DNA of 64,000 nt from Marinobacter sp. (GTDB taxonomy: Bacteria; Pseudomonadota; Gammaproteobacteria; Pseudomonadales; Oleiphilaceae), in contig JAIUMV010000009.1 of assembly GCA_022565395.1 (NCBI GenBank), positions 62,001 through 126,000 of the forward strand, read 5' to 3'. Below, piece by piece: positions 35,494 to 45,265 of the stretch. Position 1 is the stretch's first letter, and each line of letters opens with the position of its first letter. Below the pieces are notes generated by a model. That model was not told the DNA's origin, searched no databases, and worked only from the letters and a program-made list of their open reading frames with translations. Both the position numbers and the translations under genes were made by a program.

Positions 35494-35546
35494 AGTTGGC
35501 ACAGGAGTTGATTGAACTCTGGAACCTGCATGACCGAGTGATCACT

Positions 35547-37472
35547 ATGACCACTACACCCAACCTCGACCACTGGTTCGATCAACTCCCTGAGCCCGCG
35601 CTGGTTGCCGATGTGTATGGCGATCGCATCCTGGCCATTAACCCCCGCGCAGGCCAACTGATCGGACAACCTTGCGAGCGCCTGTTGGGGCAGCGCCTGA
35701 CCCTGCTGTTTCGGGGCCAGCGAGGCAAACTCATCGGCATAACCCAGGAGACCCTCGCCAAAGGCCGGGCCTGGAGCACCGAGCTGGCCCTGACCAGCAA
35801 TTCAGATCGCAAAATCGAGCTGGAGCTGTCCGCCGCCGCCCTGCCCGGCCCCGACACCCCGCACGTGCTGCTGCTGATGCGGGACCGGCGACAGCTGAAG
35901 TCCCTGCGGGAAAAGCATGAAGTCAACCACTACCACCGCGGCGGTCTGCTGGAATGGAAACGGGTGCAGCAGCTGTTCCGGGATATGGAGCACGAGAACC
36001 AGCTGATCCTGCATGCCGTAGGTGAAGGTATCTATGGTGTTGATGCCGAAGGCCGCACCACTTTTGCCAATCCCGCTGCCGAACGCATGCTGGGTTGGCG
36101 AGCCGATGAGCTGATGGGCCGGGTCATCCACCGGGTGGTCCACCACTCCCATGCTGACGGTTCCATCTTCCCCCTCAAAGATTGCCCTATCTACGGCGCA
36201 TTTCGGGATGGCGTGGTCAAACGCGTAGGTGAGGACTGGTTCTGGCGGCGGGATGGCAGCGGCTTCCCGGTGGAATATACCAGCACACCCATTATGGATA
36301 ACGGGCACCCGGTAGGCGCCGTAGTGGTGTTCAAAGATATATCCCAACGCCTGGAGGCCGAAAAGGAGCTGCGGGAAGCGCTGGCAGAAGTGGACAGCCT
36401 GCGGCACCGGCTGGAACTGGAAAACGCCTATCTGCAGGAGGAACTGAGTGCCGAACACCACTTCCACGAGATCGTCGGCAAGAGCGACGCCATCAAGAGC
36501 ATCGTCCGCAAGATCGGCCTGGTAGCGCCCACCGATGCCAACGTGCTGATTACCGGCGAATCAGGCACCGGCAAGGAGCTGATTGCACGGGCTATTCATC
36601 AGGCCAGCGACCGGCGAGACCGGCCGTTGATCCGGGTGAATTGTGCCGCCATCCCGAAAGACCTGTTTGAAAGTGAATTCTTTGGTCACATCAAGGGCGC
36701 ATTTACCGGCGCCACCAGTGACCGCATTGGTCGCTTTGAGCTGGCAGATGGTGGCACCCTGTTTCTGGATGAAGTGGGTGAAATTCCGCTGGAACTGCAG
36801 GGCAAACTGTTGCGCGTGCTTCAGGAACAGCAGTTTGAACGGGTGGGGGAAAACAAGACCCGCCATGTCAATGTGCGTGTAATTGCCGCCACCAACCGCG
36901 ACCTCCGGGAAGAGGCACGCCAAAAGCGGTTCCGGGAAGACCTGTACTTTCGCCTTAATGTATTCCCCATCGAGTCCGTGCCCTTGCGCCGCCGGGTGGA
37001 GGACATTCCGCTGCTGGCGCAGGAATTCCTCGATCGCGCCTGCAAACGCTTCAAACGTCCGCCATTACAATTGCGCATCAGTGACGTGGAGGCACTGATA
37101 ACGTACCACTGGCCGGGCAATGTCAGGGAACTGGAAAACGTCATCGAACGCCAGGTGATTACCGCAGGCAAACACCTCAAACTTGATTTGAGCCAGGACG
37201 CCCCCCAAGCGAGCCCGCACCCACAGATAACCCCATCACCGCCTCAGATATCCGAGGCTGACCGATTACTGACTGACGACGACCTCAAAGCCCTGGAAAG
37301 ACAGAACCTGCTGCGCGCCCTGCAACAGGCACAAGGGCGGGTTTTCGGCCCAGAGGGCGCGGCAGAACTGCTGGGCCTGCCGCCCACCACGCTGGCATCC
37401 AGGCTAAAAAAACTGAAGATCGATCCACGGTTGATTCGCATGGGCACTGGCCAGACAGAGGATCAGCCTTAA
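35547..37472 (+). CDS. cynF: PAS-domain sigma-54-dependent activator of the cyn operon
   Basis: A 641-residue enhancer-binding protein. Two PAS domains (about 7-110 and 150-270), a linker coiled coil (265-300), an AAA+ domain with Walker A GESGTGKE (337-344), GAFTGA (384-389) and [10 protein letters not shown], and a Fis-type helix-turn-helix near the end ([20 protein letters not shown]). GAFTGA contacts sigma-54. A divergent gene of this type precedes cynABDS in Pseudomonas pseudoalcaligenes (cynF), so the role follows from context. ATG at 35547 is preferred; upstream GTG 35538 or TTG 35496 would add up to 17 residues and overlap the operators. Confidence 0.85.
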   Translation: MTTTPNLDHWFDQLPEPALVADVYGDRILAINPRAGQLIGQPCERLLGQRLTLLFRGQRGKLIGITQETLAKGRAWSTELALTSNSDRKIELELSAAALPGPDTPHVLLLMRDRRQLKSLREKHEVNHYHRGGLLEWKRVQQLFRDMEHENQLILHAVGEGIYGVDAEGRTTFANPAAERMLGWRADELMGRVIHRVVHHSHADGSIFPLKDCPIYGAFRDGVVKRVGEDWFWRRDGSGFPVEYTSTPIMDNGHPVGAVVVFKDISQRLEAEKELREALAEVDSLRHRLELENAYLQEELSAEHHFHEIVGKSDAIKSIVRKIGLVAPTDANVLITGESGTGKELIARAIHQASDRRDRPLIRVNCAAIPKDLFESEFFGHIKGAFTGATSDRIGRFELADGGTLFLDEVGEIPLELQGKLLRVLQEQQFERVGENKTRHVNVRVIAATNRDLREEARQKRFREDLYFRLNVFPIESVPLRRRVEDIPLLAQEFLDRACKRFKRPPLQLRISDVEALITYHWPGNVRELENVIERQVITAGKHLKLDLSQDAPQASPHPQITPSPPQISEADRLLTDDDLKALERQNLLRALQQAQGRVFGPEGAAELLGLPPTTLASRLKKLKIDPRLIRMGTGQTEDQP

Positions 37473-37494
37473 CGAAAGCCACAATGCAGAAACG

Positions 37495-37526
37495 ACAAAG
37501 CCCGGACCTTTCGGTCCGGGCTTTGT
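37495..37526. terminator. Terminator between cynF and tRNA-Pro
   Basis: A perfect 14-bp stem with loop TTTC, 22 bases after the cynF stop and nine bases past the tRNA 3' end. It could serve both converging transcripts. Confidence 0.85.
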
Positions 37527-37535
37527 GTCGGGAAT

Positions 37536-37612
37536 TGGTCGGGACGGCAGGATTTGAACCTGCGACCACCTGCACCCCATACAGGTGCGCTACCAGGCTG
37601 CGCTACGCCCCG
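37536..37612 (-). tRNA. tRNA-Pro(GGG)
   Basis: A 77-base cloverleaf on the minus strand. The acceptor stem CGGGGCG pairs with a near-complement before the encoded CCA. The D arm is AGCGCAGCCTGGTAGCGC, the T arm contains GGTTCAAATCC, and the anticodon loop ATGGGGT carries anticodon GGG. It lies downstream of the merR-like gene, the order seen in pseudomonads. Confidence 0.95.
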
Positions 37613-37703
37613 ATGCTGTGCTCATGAACTTCAATAAGTTCACTTGCTTAGCGGGAGCGAATTTTACACAAGCTCCCAGTAAAAATAAACAGTTGTTTGC
37701 AGG

Positions 37704-38075
37704 TTATTTGGGGTTGAGGGGATGACTGAGAACGTCAAGTACCTCTTCAAGCTCAGTGATCATCTGACGGATCAGCTGCTTGTACTGAGAGGCATCCTCT
37801 TTCTGCTCCTGACCCGCCAGTTTCTGCTTGGCGCCGCCGATGGTGTAGCCCTGATCATACAACAGGCTACGAATCTGACGAATGGTGAGCACGTCGGAAC
37901 GCTGATAATAACGGCGGTTACCCCGACGCTTTACCGGTGCCAACTGAGGGAATTCCTGCTCCCAGTAGCGCAATACGTGGGCCTTTACCGCGCAGAGCTC
38001 GGCAACCTCACCAATCGTAAAATAGCGCTTTCCAGGGATTGCAGGTAATTCGTTGTTATGACTGGGTTCCAGCAT
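37704..38075 (-). CDS. MerR family transcriptional regulator
   Basis: A 123-residue MerR-type protein: [20 protein letters not shown] is the winged-helix start and [13 protein letters not shown] the wing. A short helical tail follows, without the metal-binding cysteines of MerR proper. Genes of this type are found directly after ihfA in many gammaproteobacteria; the regulon is unknown. It overlaps ihfA by 20 bases. Confidence 0.92.
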   Translation of the reverse strand: MLEPSHNNELPAIPGKRYFTIGEVAELCAVKAHVLRYWEQEFPQLAPVKRRGNRRYYQRSDVLTIRQIRSLLYDQGYTIGGAKQKLAGQEQKEDASQYKQLIRQMITELEEVLDVLSHPLNPK

Positions 38076-38358
38076 AGGCTTCGACTTTCTGTTTCAATTT
38101 CTGGCCGGGACGGAAAGTCACTACACGCCGTGCGCTGATGGGGATTTCCTCCCCGGTTTTAGGGTTCCGTCCCGGACGTTCCTTCTTATCGCGCAGGTCA
38201 AAGTTGCCAAATCCGGACAACTTGACCTGCTCGTTGTGGCTGAGTGCGTCTCTGATTTCGCCGAAAAAGGCTTCTACCATTTCCTTGGCCTCACGCTTGT
38301 TGAGCCCAAGCTCCTCGTACAACCGTTCTGCCATTTCCGCTTTCGTCAAAGCCGTCAT
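38056..38358 (-). CDS. ihfA: Integration host factor alpha subunit
   Basis: A 100-residue HU/IHF protein: [34 protein letters not shown] and the DNA arm [20 protein letters not shown]. It forms IHF with IhfB and bends DNA, including at sigma-54 promoters such as the two in this window. It begins four bases after the pheT stop, the conserved arrangement. Confidence 0.97.
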   Translation of the reverse strand: MTALTKAEMAERLYEELGLNKREAKEMVEAFFGEIRDALSHNEQVKLSGFGNFDLRDKKERPGRNPKTGEEIPISARRVVTFRPGQKLKQKVEAYAGTQS

Positions 38359-38362
38359 TCAA

Positions 38363-40735
38363 TCAACTCCTCAACGTTGCTGCCAACTCTTCCTGTAGCG
38401 CTGCTATCACGCCATTAAAGAGCGCATGCACCTCATCCTCAGTAAGCGTACGCTCGGGATGCTGCCAGTGCAGGCTAATGGCCAGACTCTTGTTGCCTGC
38501 ACCCACATTGTCGCCCACATAGACATCAAAGACCCGTAGCGCTGTCAGGTGCTCACCCGCATGCTGCCTGATCACTTGTCGCACCTCAGCAAAGGTGCGC
38601 GCCTCACTGATAATAATAGCCAAATCCCTGCGAACTTCCGGGTATTTTGAAAATTCTTTGAAATTAGGCACATAACCAGTGAGAACCGGATTCAAGCATA
38701 GCTCAAACACATAGATCGCGCCATTGAGGTCAAGGTTTTTTTGCACCTGGGGATGCAGCGCACCCACCCAGCCGACCGACTGGCCATTGACGGAGAGTTC
38801 CGCGGTCTGACCAGGGTGCAGCGCAGGATGCTGACCTTTGGCGAACACAACCTCTACACCCAGCAGCTCAAACAGGGCTTCCAGCTCGCCTTTGATATCA
38901 AAGAAATCAACGGAACGACGGCCATTGGCCCAGTTTTCCTGCCAGGCCTGCCCTGCCACAACACCGGCCAACATCGGCTCCTGGCGAATGTCTTTCCCTT
39001 TCTGCAGGAAGCGCAGCCCACTCTCAAACAGCCGGATACGTGGCTGCTGGCGTTTCTGATTGTAGCCGACGGTCTTCAGCAAGCCACTCCACAGGGTGGT
39101 GCGCATGACCGACAAATCACTGGAAATAGGGTTCGCCAACGCAATGCCCTGCTGCTCAGGATCAAGTTCCGCCTGCACTTTGGGGTCCACGAAACTGTAG
39201 GTCACGGCCTCCTGATAGCCCTGCGCCACCAGAAAACTGCGTACAGCTTCAATTGGCCGTTCCGCCTCTGGTGCATCCCGCAACATCAGCGGTGCTTTGA
39301 CGTGGGTGACCGGCAGACGGTTATAGCCATAAATCCGGCCCACCTCTTCGATCAGGTCAACTTCCAGGCTGATATCCGGACGATAGCTGGGCACATGGAC
39401 CAGCCAACCATCACGGGTCAGCTTATCGATGTGCAGGCCGAGGCGCGTCAGTATCTCTTCAGTTTCTGTGCGATCAATGTGAACCCCCAGTACATCGGCC
39501 AGACGTTGCGCCCGCAGTTCGATGAGGGGCTCTTTCGGCAAATGGGACTTGCTGACCACTTCAATGATTTCACCCGGCTCACCACCGACGATATCCATCA
39601 ACAACCCCGTAGCACGCTCCATCGCATCACGAGCGAGCTTGGGGTCAACGCCACGTTCAAAACGGTGTGAGGATTCCGTGTGCAGGCCGTAACCCCGGGC
39701 CTTACCGGCGATGGTAATCGGGTCAAAATAGGCAGCTTCAAGCACCAGATCGCGGGTCTTGCCGCTCACGCCTGAGTGTTCACCACCCATAACACCGGCA
39801 ATAGCGACAGGCTTGTCGTGATCAGCAATCACCAGCGTGCCTTCAACCAGTTCAACTTCCTGGCCGTCCAGCAGCACCAGCTTCTCGCCTGCTTCAGCCA
39901 TGCGCACCAGGATACCGCCCTGGATTTCATCACGATCGAAGGCGTGCATGGGCTGCCCCAGCTCCAGCATGACGTAGTTGGTAACATCCACCGCCGGATC
40001 GATGCTGCGCACACCGGCACGGCGCAAACGCTCCTGCATCCAGATAGGTGTGGCCACATTCAGGTTTACATCCCGCAAAATCCGGCCCAGGTAGCGCGGG
40101 CAAGCCTCGGGGGCCTGCACACGAACATCTACCGTTTCAGAGTGCCTGGCGGCCACCGGCTTGATCTCAGGCGCATCCACGCGCAGGCGGTTGAGCACTC
40201 CTACCTCACGGGCCAGGCCTCGGATGGACAGGCAATCGCTGCGGTTAGGGGTCAGGTCCACATCCACCATGGCATCATCAAGATTCAGATAGTGGCGCAG
40301 GCTGATGCCAACCGGGGCGTCTTCTGGCAGTTCCATCAGGCCGTCACTGTCGTCGGCCAGCCCTAACTCGGCGGCGGCACACAACATGCCATTGGACTCC
40401 TGACCCCGCAGTTTGGCCTTCTTGATTTTGAAGTCCCCCGGCAACACCGCACCCAGAGTGGCAAACGGCACTTTAAGGCCCGGGCGTACATTGGCGGCAC
40501 CGCAAACCACCTGCACCGGGCCGCTGCCTCCCTCCACCTGACAAACCCGCAGTTTATCGGCGTCGGGATGGGGCACCACTTCCAGCACCTCACCAACCAC
40601 CACGCCGGAGAATGCGCCGGCCACAGGATCCCAGCCGTCCACTTCGAGACCAGCCATGGTGATCTGATCTACCAGCGCCTGGGTGTCAATTTCCGGGTTA
40701 ACCCACTCACGCAGCCATTGTTCACTAAATTTCAT
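38363..40735 (-). CDS. pheT: Phenylalanyl-tRNA synthetase beta subunit
   Basis: A 790-residue PheT. ATG at 40733-40735 (MKFSEQWLREWV) is the family start; an upstream in-frame start adds only unrelated residues. Domains in order: tRNA-binding OB-fold (GEVLEVVPHPDADKLRVCQV), B3/B4 editing region, B5, the catalytic-like core (SSHRFERGVDP) and the C-terminal anticodon-binding fold (KYPEVRRDLAI). It joins PheS in an alpha2-beta2 enzyme that charges tRNA-Phe. Confidence 0.97.
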   Translation of the reverse strand: MKFSEQWLREWVNPEIDTQALVDQITMAGLEVDGWDPVAGAFSGVVVGEVLEVVPHPDADKLRVCQVEGGSGPVQVVCGAANVRPGLKVPFATLGAVLPGDFKIKKAKLRGQESNGMLCAAAELGLADDSDGLMELPEDAPVGISLRHYLNLDDAMVDVDLTPNRSDCLSIRGLAREVGVLNRLRVDAPEIKPVAARHSETVDVRVQAPEACPRYLGRILRDVNLNVATPIWMQERLRRAGVRSIDPAVDVTNYVMLELGQPMHAFDRDEIQGGILVRMAEAGEKLVLLDGQEVELVEGTLVIADHDKPVAIAGVMGGEHSGVSGKTRDLVLEAAYFDPITIAGKARGYGLHTESSHRFERGVDPKLARDAMERATGLLMDIVGGEPGEIIEVVSKSHLPKEPLIELRAQRLADVLGVHIDRTETEEILTRLGLHIDKLTRDGWLVHVPSYRPDISLEVDLIEEVGRIYGYNRLPVTHVKAPLMLRDAPEAERPIEAVRSFLVAQGYQEAVTYSFVDPKVQAELDPEQQGIALANPISSDLSVMRTTLWSGLLKTVGYNQKRQQPRIRLFESGLRFLQKGKDIRQEPMLAGVVAGQAWQENWANGRRSVDFFDIKGELEALFELLGVEVVFAKGQHPALHPGQTAELSVNGQSVGWVGALHPQVQKNLDLNGAIYVFELCLNPVLTGYVPNFKEFSKYPEVRRDLAIIISEARTFAEVRQVIRQHAGEHLTALRVFDVYVGDNVGAGNKSLAISLHWQHPERTLTEDEVHALFNGVIAALQEELAATLRS

Positions 40736-40811
40736 GGTTCTCAGCCTTGTCCTGGTGACAACACGCCAGACCCCACAGGCCCGGCGCCGCAATCAGTGTA
40801 GTATTGCAGTG

Positions 40812-41825
<1,014 letters not shown>

Positions 41826-41837
41826 TCAAAAATTACT

Positions 41838-41879
41838 TAAATAAAACGAAAATAGGGGAAGAGCGCGCCCTTCCCCTAT
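41838..41879 (-). terminator. Terminator or attenuator between rplT and pheS
   Basis: Perfect 10-bp stem (41852-41861 with 41870-41879), then TTTTCGTTTTATTT on the minus strand, 70 bases after the rplT stop. A second possible hairpin overlaps the sequence just upstream (about 41885-41910). In E. coli this gap holds the pheM attenuator; here I find no short Phe-rich leader peptide. Confidence 0.75.
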
Positions 41880-41948
41880 CTACGAACGCTGCGTCGGGGT
41901 TTCCCTCCGCAGCCTTCCACTCGATCAAGATCGATGAAGAGCCAAGCC

Positions 41949-42302
41949 TTAAAGAGAGGCTTTTGCCTTTTCAACGACAGCAGCAAACGCTTGCTGTTCG
42001 TTCATCGCCAGATCGGCCAGGACCTTACGGTCGATTTCAACGTTCGCCTTCTTCAGACCGGCAATCAGACGGCTGTAAGACAAACCATTGGAACGAGCAC
42101 CAGCGTTGATACGAGCGATCCAGAGCGCACGGAACTGGCGCTTCCGCTGACGACGGTCACGGTAGGCATACTGACCTGCCTTGATGACCGCCTGTTTGGC
42201 TACACGGAATACACGGCTACGGGCACCGTAGTAACCCTTGGCCTGCTTCAGAATCTTCTTGTGACGACGGCGTGCTACAACACCACGTTTTACGCGAGGC
42301 AT
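41949..42302 (-). CDS. rplT: 50S ribosomal protein L20
   Basis: A 117-residue L20: [42 protein letters not shown] and the C-terminal [16 protein letters not shown]. It binds 23S rRNA early in 50S assembly and in many bacteria represses its own operon. It is 30 bases after rpmI. Confidence 0.98.
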   Translation of the reverse strand: MPRVKRGVVARRRHKKILKQAKGYYGARSRVFRVAKQAVIKAGQYAYRDRRQRKRQFRALWIARINAGARSNGLSYSRLIAGLKKANVEIDRKVLADLAMNEQQAFAAVVEKAKASL

Positions 42303-42332
42303 AAATCAATCCTTCTCAAAAAGTAACCGGAA

Positions 42333-42524
42333 TTACTTACCAATCATGCGAACAATGGAGGCAACATCGGACTTGGCGATCAGCTTAGTACCGCGCAGCT
42401 GACGCTTCCGCTTGGGGCTCTTCTTGGTCAGAATGTGACTGGTGAAGGACTGCTTATGCTTGAAGCCGGTAGCAGTTCGCTTGAACCGTTTCGCAGCTCC
42501 GCTCTTGGTTTTCATTTTGGGCAT
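42333..42524 (-). CDS. rpmI: 50S ribosomal protein L35
   Basis: A 63-residue L35: [20 protein letters not shown] and [16 protein letters not shown]. It lies in the standard infC-rpmI-rplT order. Confidence 0.98.
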   Translation of the reverse strand: MPKMKTKSGAAKRFKRTATGFKHKQSFTSHILTKKSPKRKRQLRGTKLIAKSDVASIVRMIGK

Positions 42525-42575
42525 TTTTCAATACTCCGCATTCGATAGTTAATAAATGTAGGCCTGAACGACGAA

Positions 42576-42596
42576 TCCCCCGCAAAAAACGGGGGA
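42576..42596 (-). other. GC-rich hairpin in the infC-rpmI gap
   Basis: A 7-bp stem, TCCCCCG with CGGGGGA, around a loop rich in T on the minus strand. No T-run follows, so it is more likely an RNA-processing or L20-leader element than a terminator. Confidence 0.45.
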
Positions 42597-42614
42597 CACG
42601 CAAGCGCTAAAGGC

Positions 42615-43157
42615 TTACTTCTTTTTACGGGGGGCGATAACCATAGTCATCTGGCGGCCTTCCATTTTTGGCCGCATCTCTACCGTAGCCAGTTCCGCCA
42701 TATCGGCTTCCAGACGTTCCATGAGCTTCATACCAATTTCCTGGTGTGCCATCTCACGGCCGCGGAATCGAATGGTGATCTTGGCCCGATCCCCGTTTTC
42801 AAGGAAACGTACCAGGTTGCGCAGTTTTACCTGGTAATCCCCTTCTTCCGTCCCTGGTCGGAACTTCAGTTCCTTTAACTGTACCTGTTTCTGCTTTTTC
42901 TTTGCAGCCGCCTTGGTTTTCTTTTCTTCAAAGATCTTTTTGCCGTAATCCATTATCTTACAGACAATCGGATCGGAGTCCGTGACCTGGACAAGGTCCA
43001 GTTCCGCCTCTTGAGCTCGCTTCAGCGCGTCTTCAATGGTAACAATGCCGACCTGCTCGCCTTCGGCATCAATTAGTCTGACTTCACTGGCGTCAATGTT
43101 TTCATTGATTGGAGCCTTGGGGGAACGTCCACCCCGATTCGTTCGCTGTTTAATAAT
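42615..43157 (-). CDS. infC: Translation initiation factor IF-3, ATT start
   Basis: A 180-residue IF-3. The reading frame extends upstream of the first ATG (42951-42953) through conserved IF-3 sequence ([35 protein letters not shown]), with no ATG, GTG or TTG. The start is ATT at 43155-43157 (or the next ATT at 43152-43154), with GGAG five or eight bases before. An AUU start is the known device by which IF-3 represses its own synthesis. The codon shares one base with the thrS stop TAA, so the genes are coupled. Confidence 0.93.
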   Translation of the reverse strand: MIKQRTNRGGRSPKAPINENIDASEVRLIDAEGEQVGIVTIEDALKRAQEAELDLVQVTDSDPIVCKIMDYGKKIFEEKKTKAAAKKKQKQVQLKELKFRPGTEEGDYQVKLRNLVRFLENGDRAKITIRFRGREMAHQEIGMKLMERLEADMAELATVEMRPKMEGRQMTMVIAPRKKK

Positions 43158-45082
43158 TAATTCTCCGTGCTGGTTCGACCTTTGCGCTCAACATCCTTGG
43201 CCAACAGGGCCTCAAAGGCGTCGAGCGAGAATGTACCGAGATCTTCACCCTTGCGGGTCCGTACTGCAACCTGGTTGTTTTCGACTTCTTTATCACCCAC
43301 AACCAGCAAATACGGGATTTTGTTTAAAGTATGCTCGCGGATTTTAAAACCGATCTTCTCGTTTCTCAAGTCAGCATTAACCCTGAAACCCAAAGAATTC
43401 AGTTTATCCGTAAATTTCTGACAATAATCACGCTGTTTGTCAGTAATATTCATCAGTACCGCCTGGGTGGGTGCCAGCCAGGTCGGGAAAGACCCTTCGT
43501 ATTCTTCAATAAGAATACCGATAAAGCGCTCAAAAGAGCCCAGCACCGCACGGTGCAGCATGACCGGCGTGCGCCGCTCGGAGTTTTCCGCCACATATTG
43601 GGCACCCAGGCGGCCCGGCATGGAAAAGTCCACCTGAATGGTACCGCACTGCCACACCCGACCGATACAGTCTTTCAGGGAAAACTCAATTTTTGGACCG
43701 TAGAAGGCACCCTCGCCGGGCAGCAACTCCCAATCGACACCTTCGCGGTTCAGAGCTTCCTCTAGGGCAGCCTCCGCCTTATCCCAAACCTCTTCCGAAC
43801 CTACCCGCTGTTCAGGCCGCGTGGACAGCTTGTAGAGAATGTCCTTAAAGCCAAAATCCGCATAAACCTCATGCAGAAGATCAATAAAGCGAGACACTTC
43901 CTGCTGGATACCGTCTTCTTCAACGAAGATATGCGCATCGTCCTGGGTGAAACCTCTCACCCGCATCAGACCATGCAGCGCACCCGACGCTTCGTTGCGG
44001 TGGCAGGAACCAAACTCTGCCAGTCGCAGGGGCAAGTCTTTGTAGGACTTCAAACCCTGGTTGAAGACCTGAACGTGGCAAGGGCAGTTCATGGGCTTGA
44101 TGGCGAAATCATGCTTCTCCGACTCGGTGGTGAACATGCCCTCGCGGAATTTCTCCCAGTGCCCGGACTTTTCCCACAACACGCGTGATACCACCTGAGG
44201 CGTCTTGATCTCCTTGTAACCATGGCGACGCAGCACGCCCCGCATGTACTGCTCGATCTCCTGATAGAGCGTCCAGCCATCGGGGTGCCAGAACACCATG
44301 CCGGGCGCCTCTTCCTGCATATGGAACAGGTTGAGTTTCTTGCCGATTTTGCGGTGATCGCGCTTTTCCGCCTCTTCCAGACGGTGCAGGTAGGCCTTGA
44401 GTTCTTTCTTGTTGCCCCAGGCGGTGCCGTAGATACGCTGCAACTGCTCATTGCTGGTGTCACCGCGCCAGTAAGCGCCGGCAACCTTGGTCAGCTTGAA
44501 TGCTTTGAGCTTACCGGTGCTGGGCACATGGGGACCGCGACAAAGGTCAACAAAATCCCCCTGCCGATAGAACGATAAATCCTCATCACCCGGGATATCC
44601 TGGATGATCCTGACCTTGTACTCCTCGCCCATGACCTCAAACAGCTTCACCGCCTCGTCCCGGGAGAGCACAGAACGGGAAACGGCAATATCCTGCTTGG
44701 CCAACTCTTCCATGCGAGCTTCAATGCGCGCGAGATCGTCGTTGGTAAACGGACGCTCAAACTTGAAGTCGTAGTAGAAACCGTTGTCAATTACCGGGCC
44801 AATGGTGACCTGCGCGGAGGGAAACAACTCCTTGACCGCCATCGCCAACAAGTGAGCGGTAGAATGGCGAATGACATCCACACCCTCTTCATCACGCTCG
44901 GTAATGATGGCCAGATCAATGTCACGATCAATAGTGTAACTGGTATCCACCAGGGTGCCATTCACGCGGCCTGCAAGTGCGGCTTTCGCCAGGCCAGCGC
45001 CAATATCAGCAGCGACATCATGAACAGAAACAGGACCCGAAAAACTCCGGTGACTCCCGTCAGGCAGGGTAACAACAGGCAT
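43157..45082 (-). CDS. thrS: Threonyl-tRNA synthetase
   Basis: A 641-residue class II synthetase. The N-terminal TGS domain ([14 protein letters not shown]) is followed by the editing domain with [12 protein letters not shown], the core motif [10 protein letters not shown] with zinc-binding Cys, and motif 2 ([20 protein letters not shown]). The anticodon-binding domain ends the protein. It attaches threonine to tRNA-Thr and hydrolyses Ser-tRNA-Thr. The 183-base upstream region shows no T-box. Confidence 0.98.
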   Translation of the reverse strand: MPVVTLPDGSHRSFSGPVSVHDVAADIGAGLAKAALAGRVNGTLVDTSYTIDRDIDLAIITERDEEGVDVIRHSTAHLLAMAVKELFPSAQVTIGPVIDNGFYYDFKFERPFTNDDLARIEARMEELAKQDIAVSRSVLSRDEAVKLFEVMGEEYKVRIIQDIPGDEDLSFYRQGDFVDLCRGPHVPSTGKLKAFKLTKVAGAYWRGDTSNEQLQRIYGTAWGNKKELKAYLHRLEEAEKRDHRKIGKKLNLFHMQEEAPGMVFWHPDGWTLYQEIEQYMRGVLRRHGYKEIKTPQVVSRVLWEKSGHWEKFREGMFTTESEKHDFAIKPMNCPCHVQVFNQGLKSYKDLPLRLAEFGSCHRNEASGALHGLMRVRGFTQDDAHIFVEEDGIQQEVSRFIDLLHEVYADFGFKDILYKLSTRPEQRVGSEEVWDKAEAALEEALNREGVDWELLPGEGAFYGPKIEFSLKDCIGRVWQCGTIQVDFSMPGRLGAQYVAENSERRTPVMLHRAVLGSFERFIGILIEEYEGSFPTWLAPTQAVLMNITDKQRDYCQKFTDKLNSLGFRVNADLRNEKIGFKIREHTLNKIPYLLVVGDKEVENNQVAVRTRKGEDLGTFSLDAFEALLAKDVERKGRTSTEN

Positions 45083-45220
45083 GCAATGACTCCGATTCAG
45101 CGGTGATCCCTACGAAAGACCACTTGTTCTAGGGCGATCACGTTACGAGTCGTGATCAATCAGCGCCGCATTCTAACAGCCTAGGCTTCGGAGGGGAATG
45201 GGCCACAACAGGCCCAGCCT

Positions 45221-45256
45221 GCAAATAAACCCCTGATTACCCTGCCGGATCAGGGG
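45221..45256 (-). terminator. Terminator after the TRAP permease gene
   Basis: An 8-bp stem (45230-45237 with 45249-45256) and TTTATTT on the minus strand, nine bases after the stop codon. Confidence 0.75.
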
Positions 45257-45265
45257 CTCAATACA

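Noticed and set aside
45083-45265. T-box leader upstream of thrS
   Set aside because: No T-box consensus or specifier structure; the element is not expected in gammaproteobacteria.
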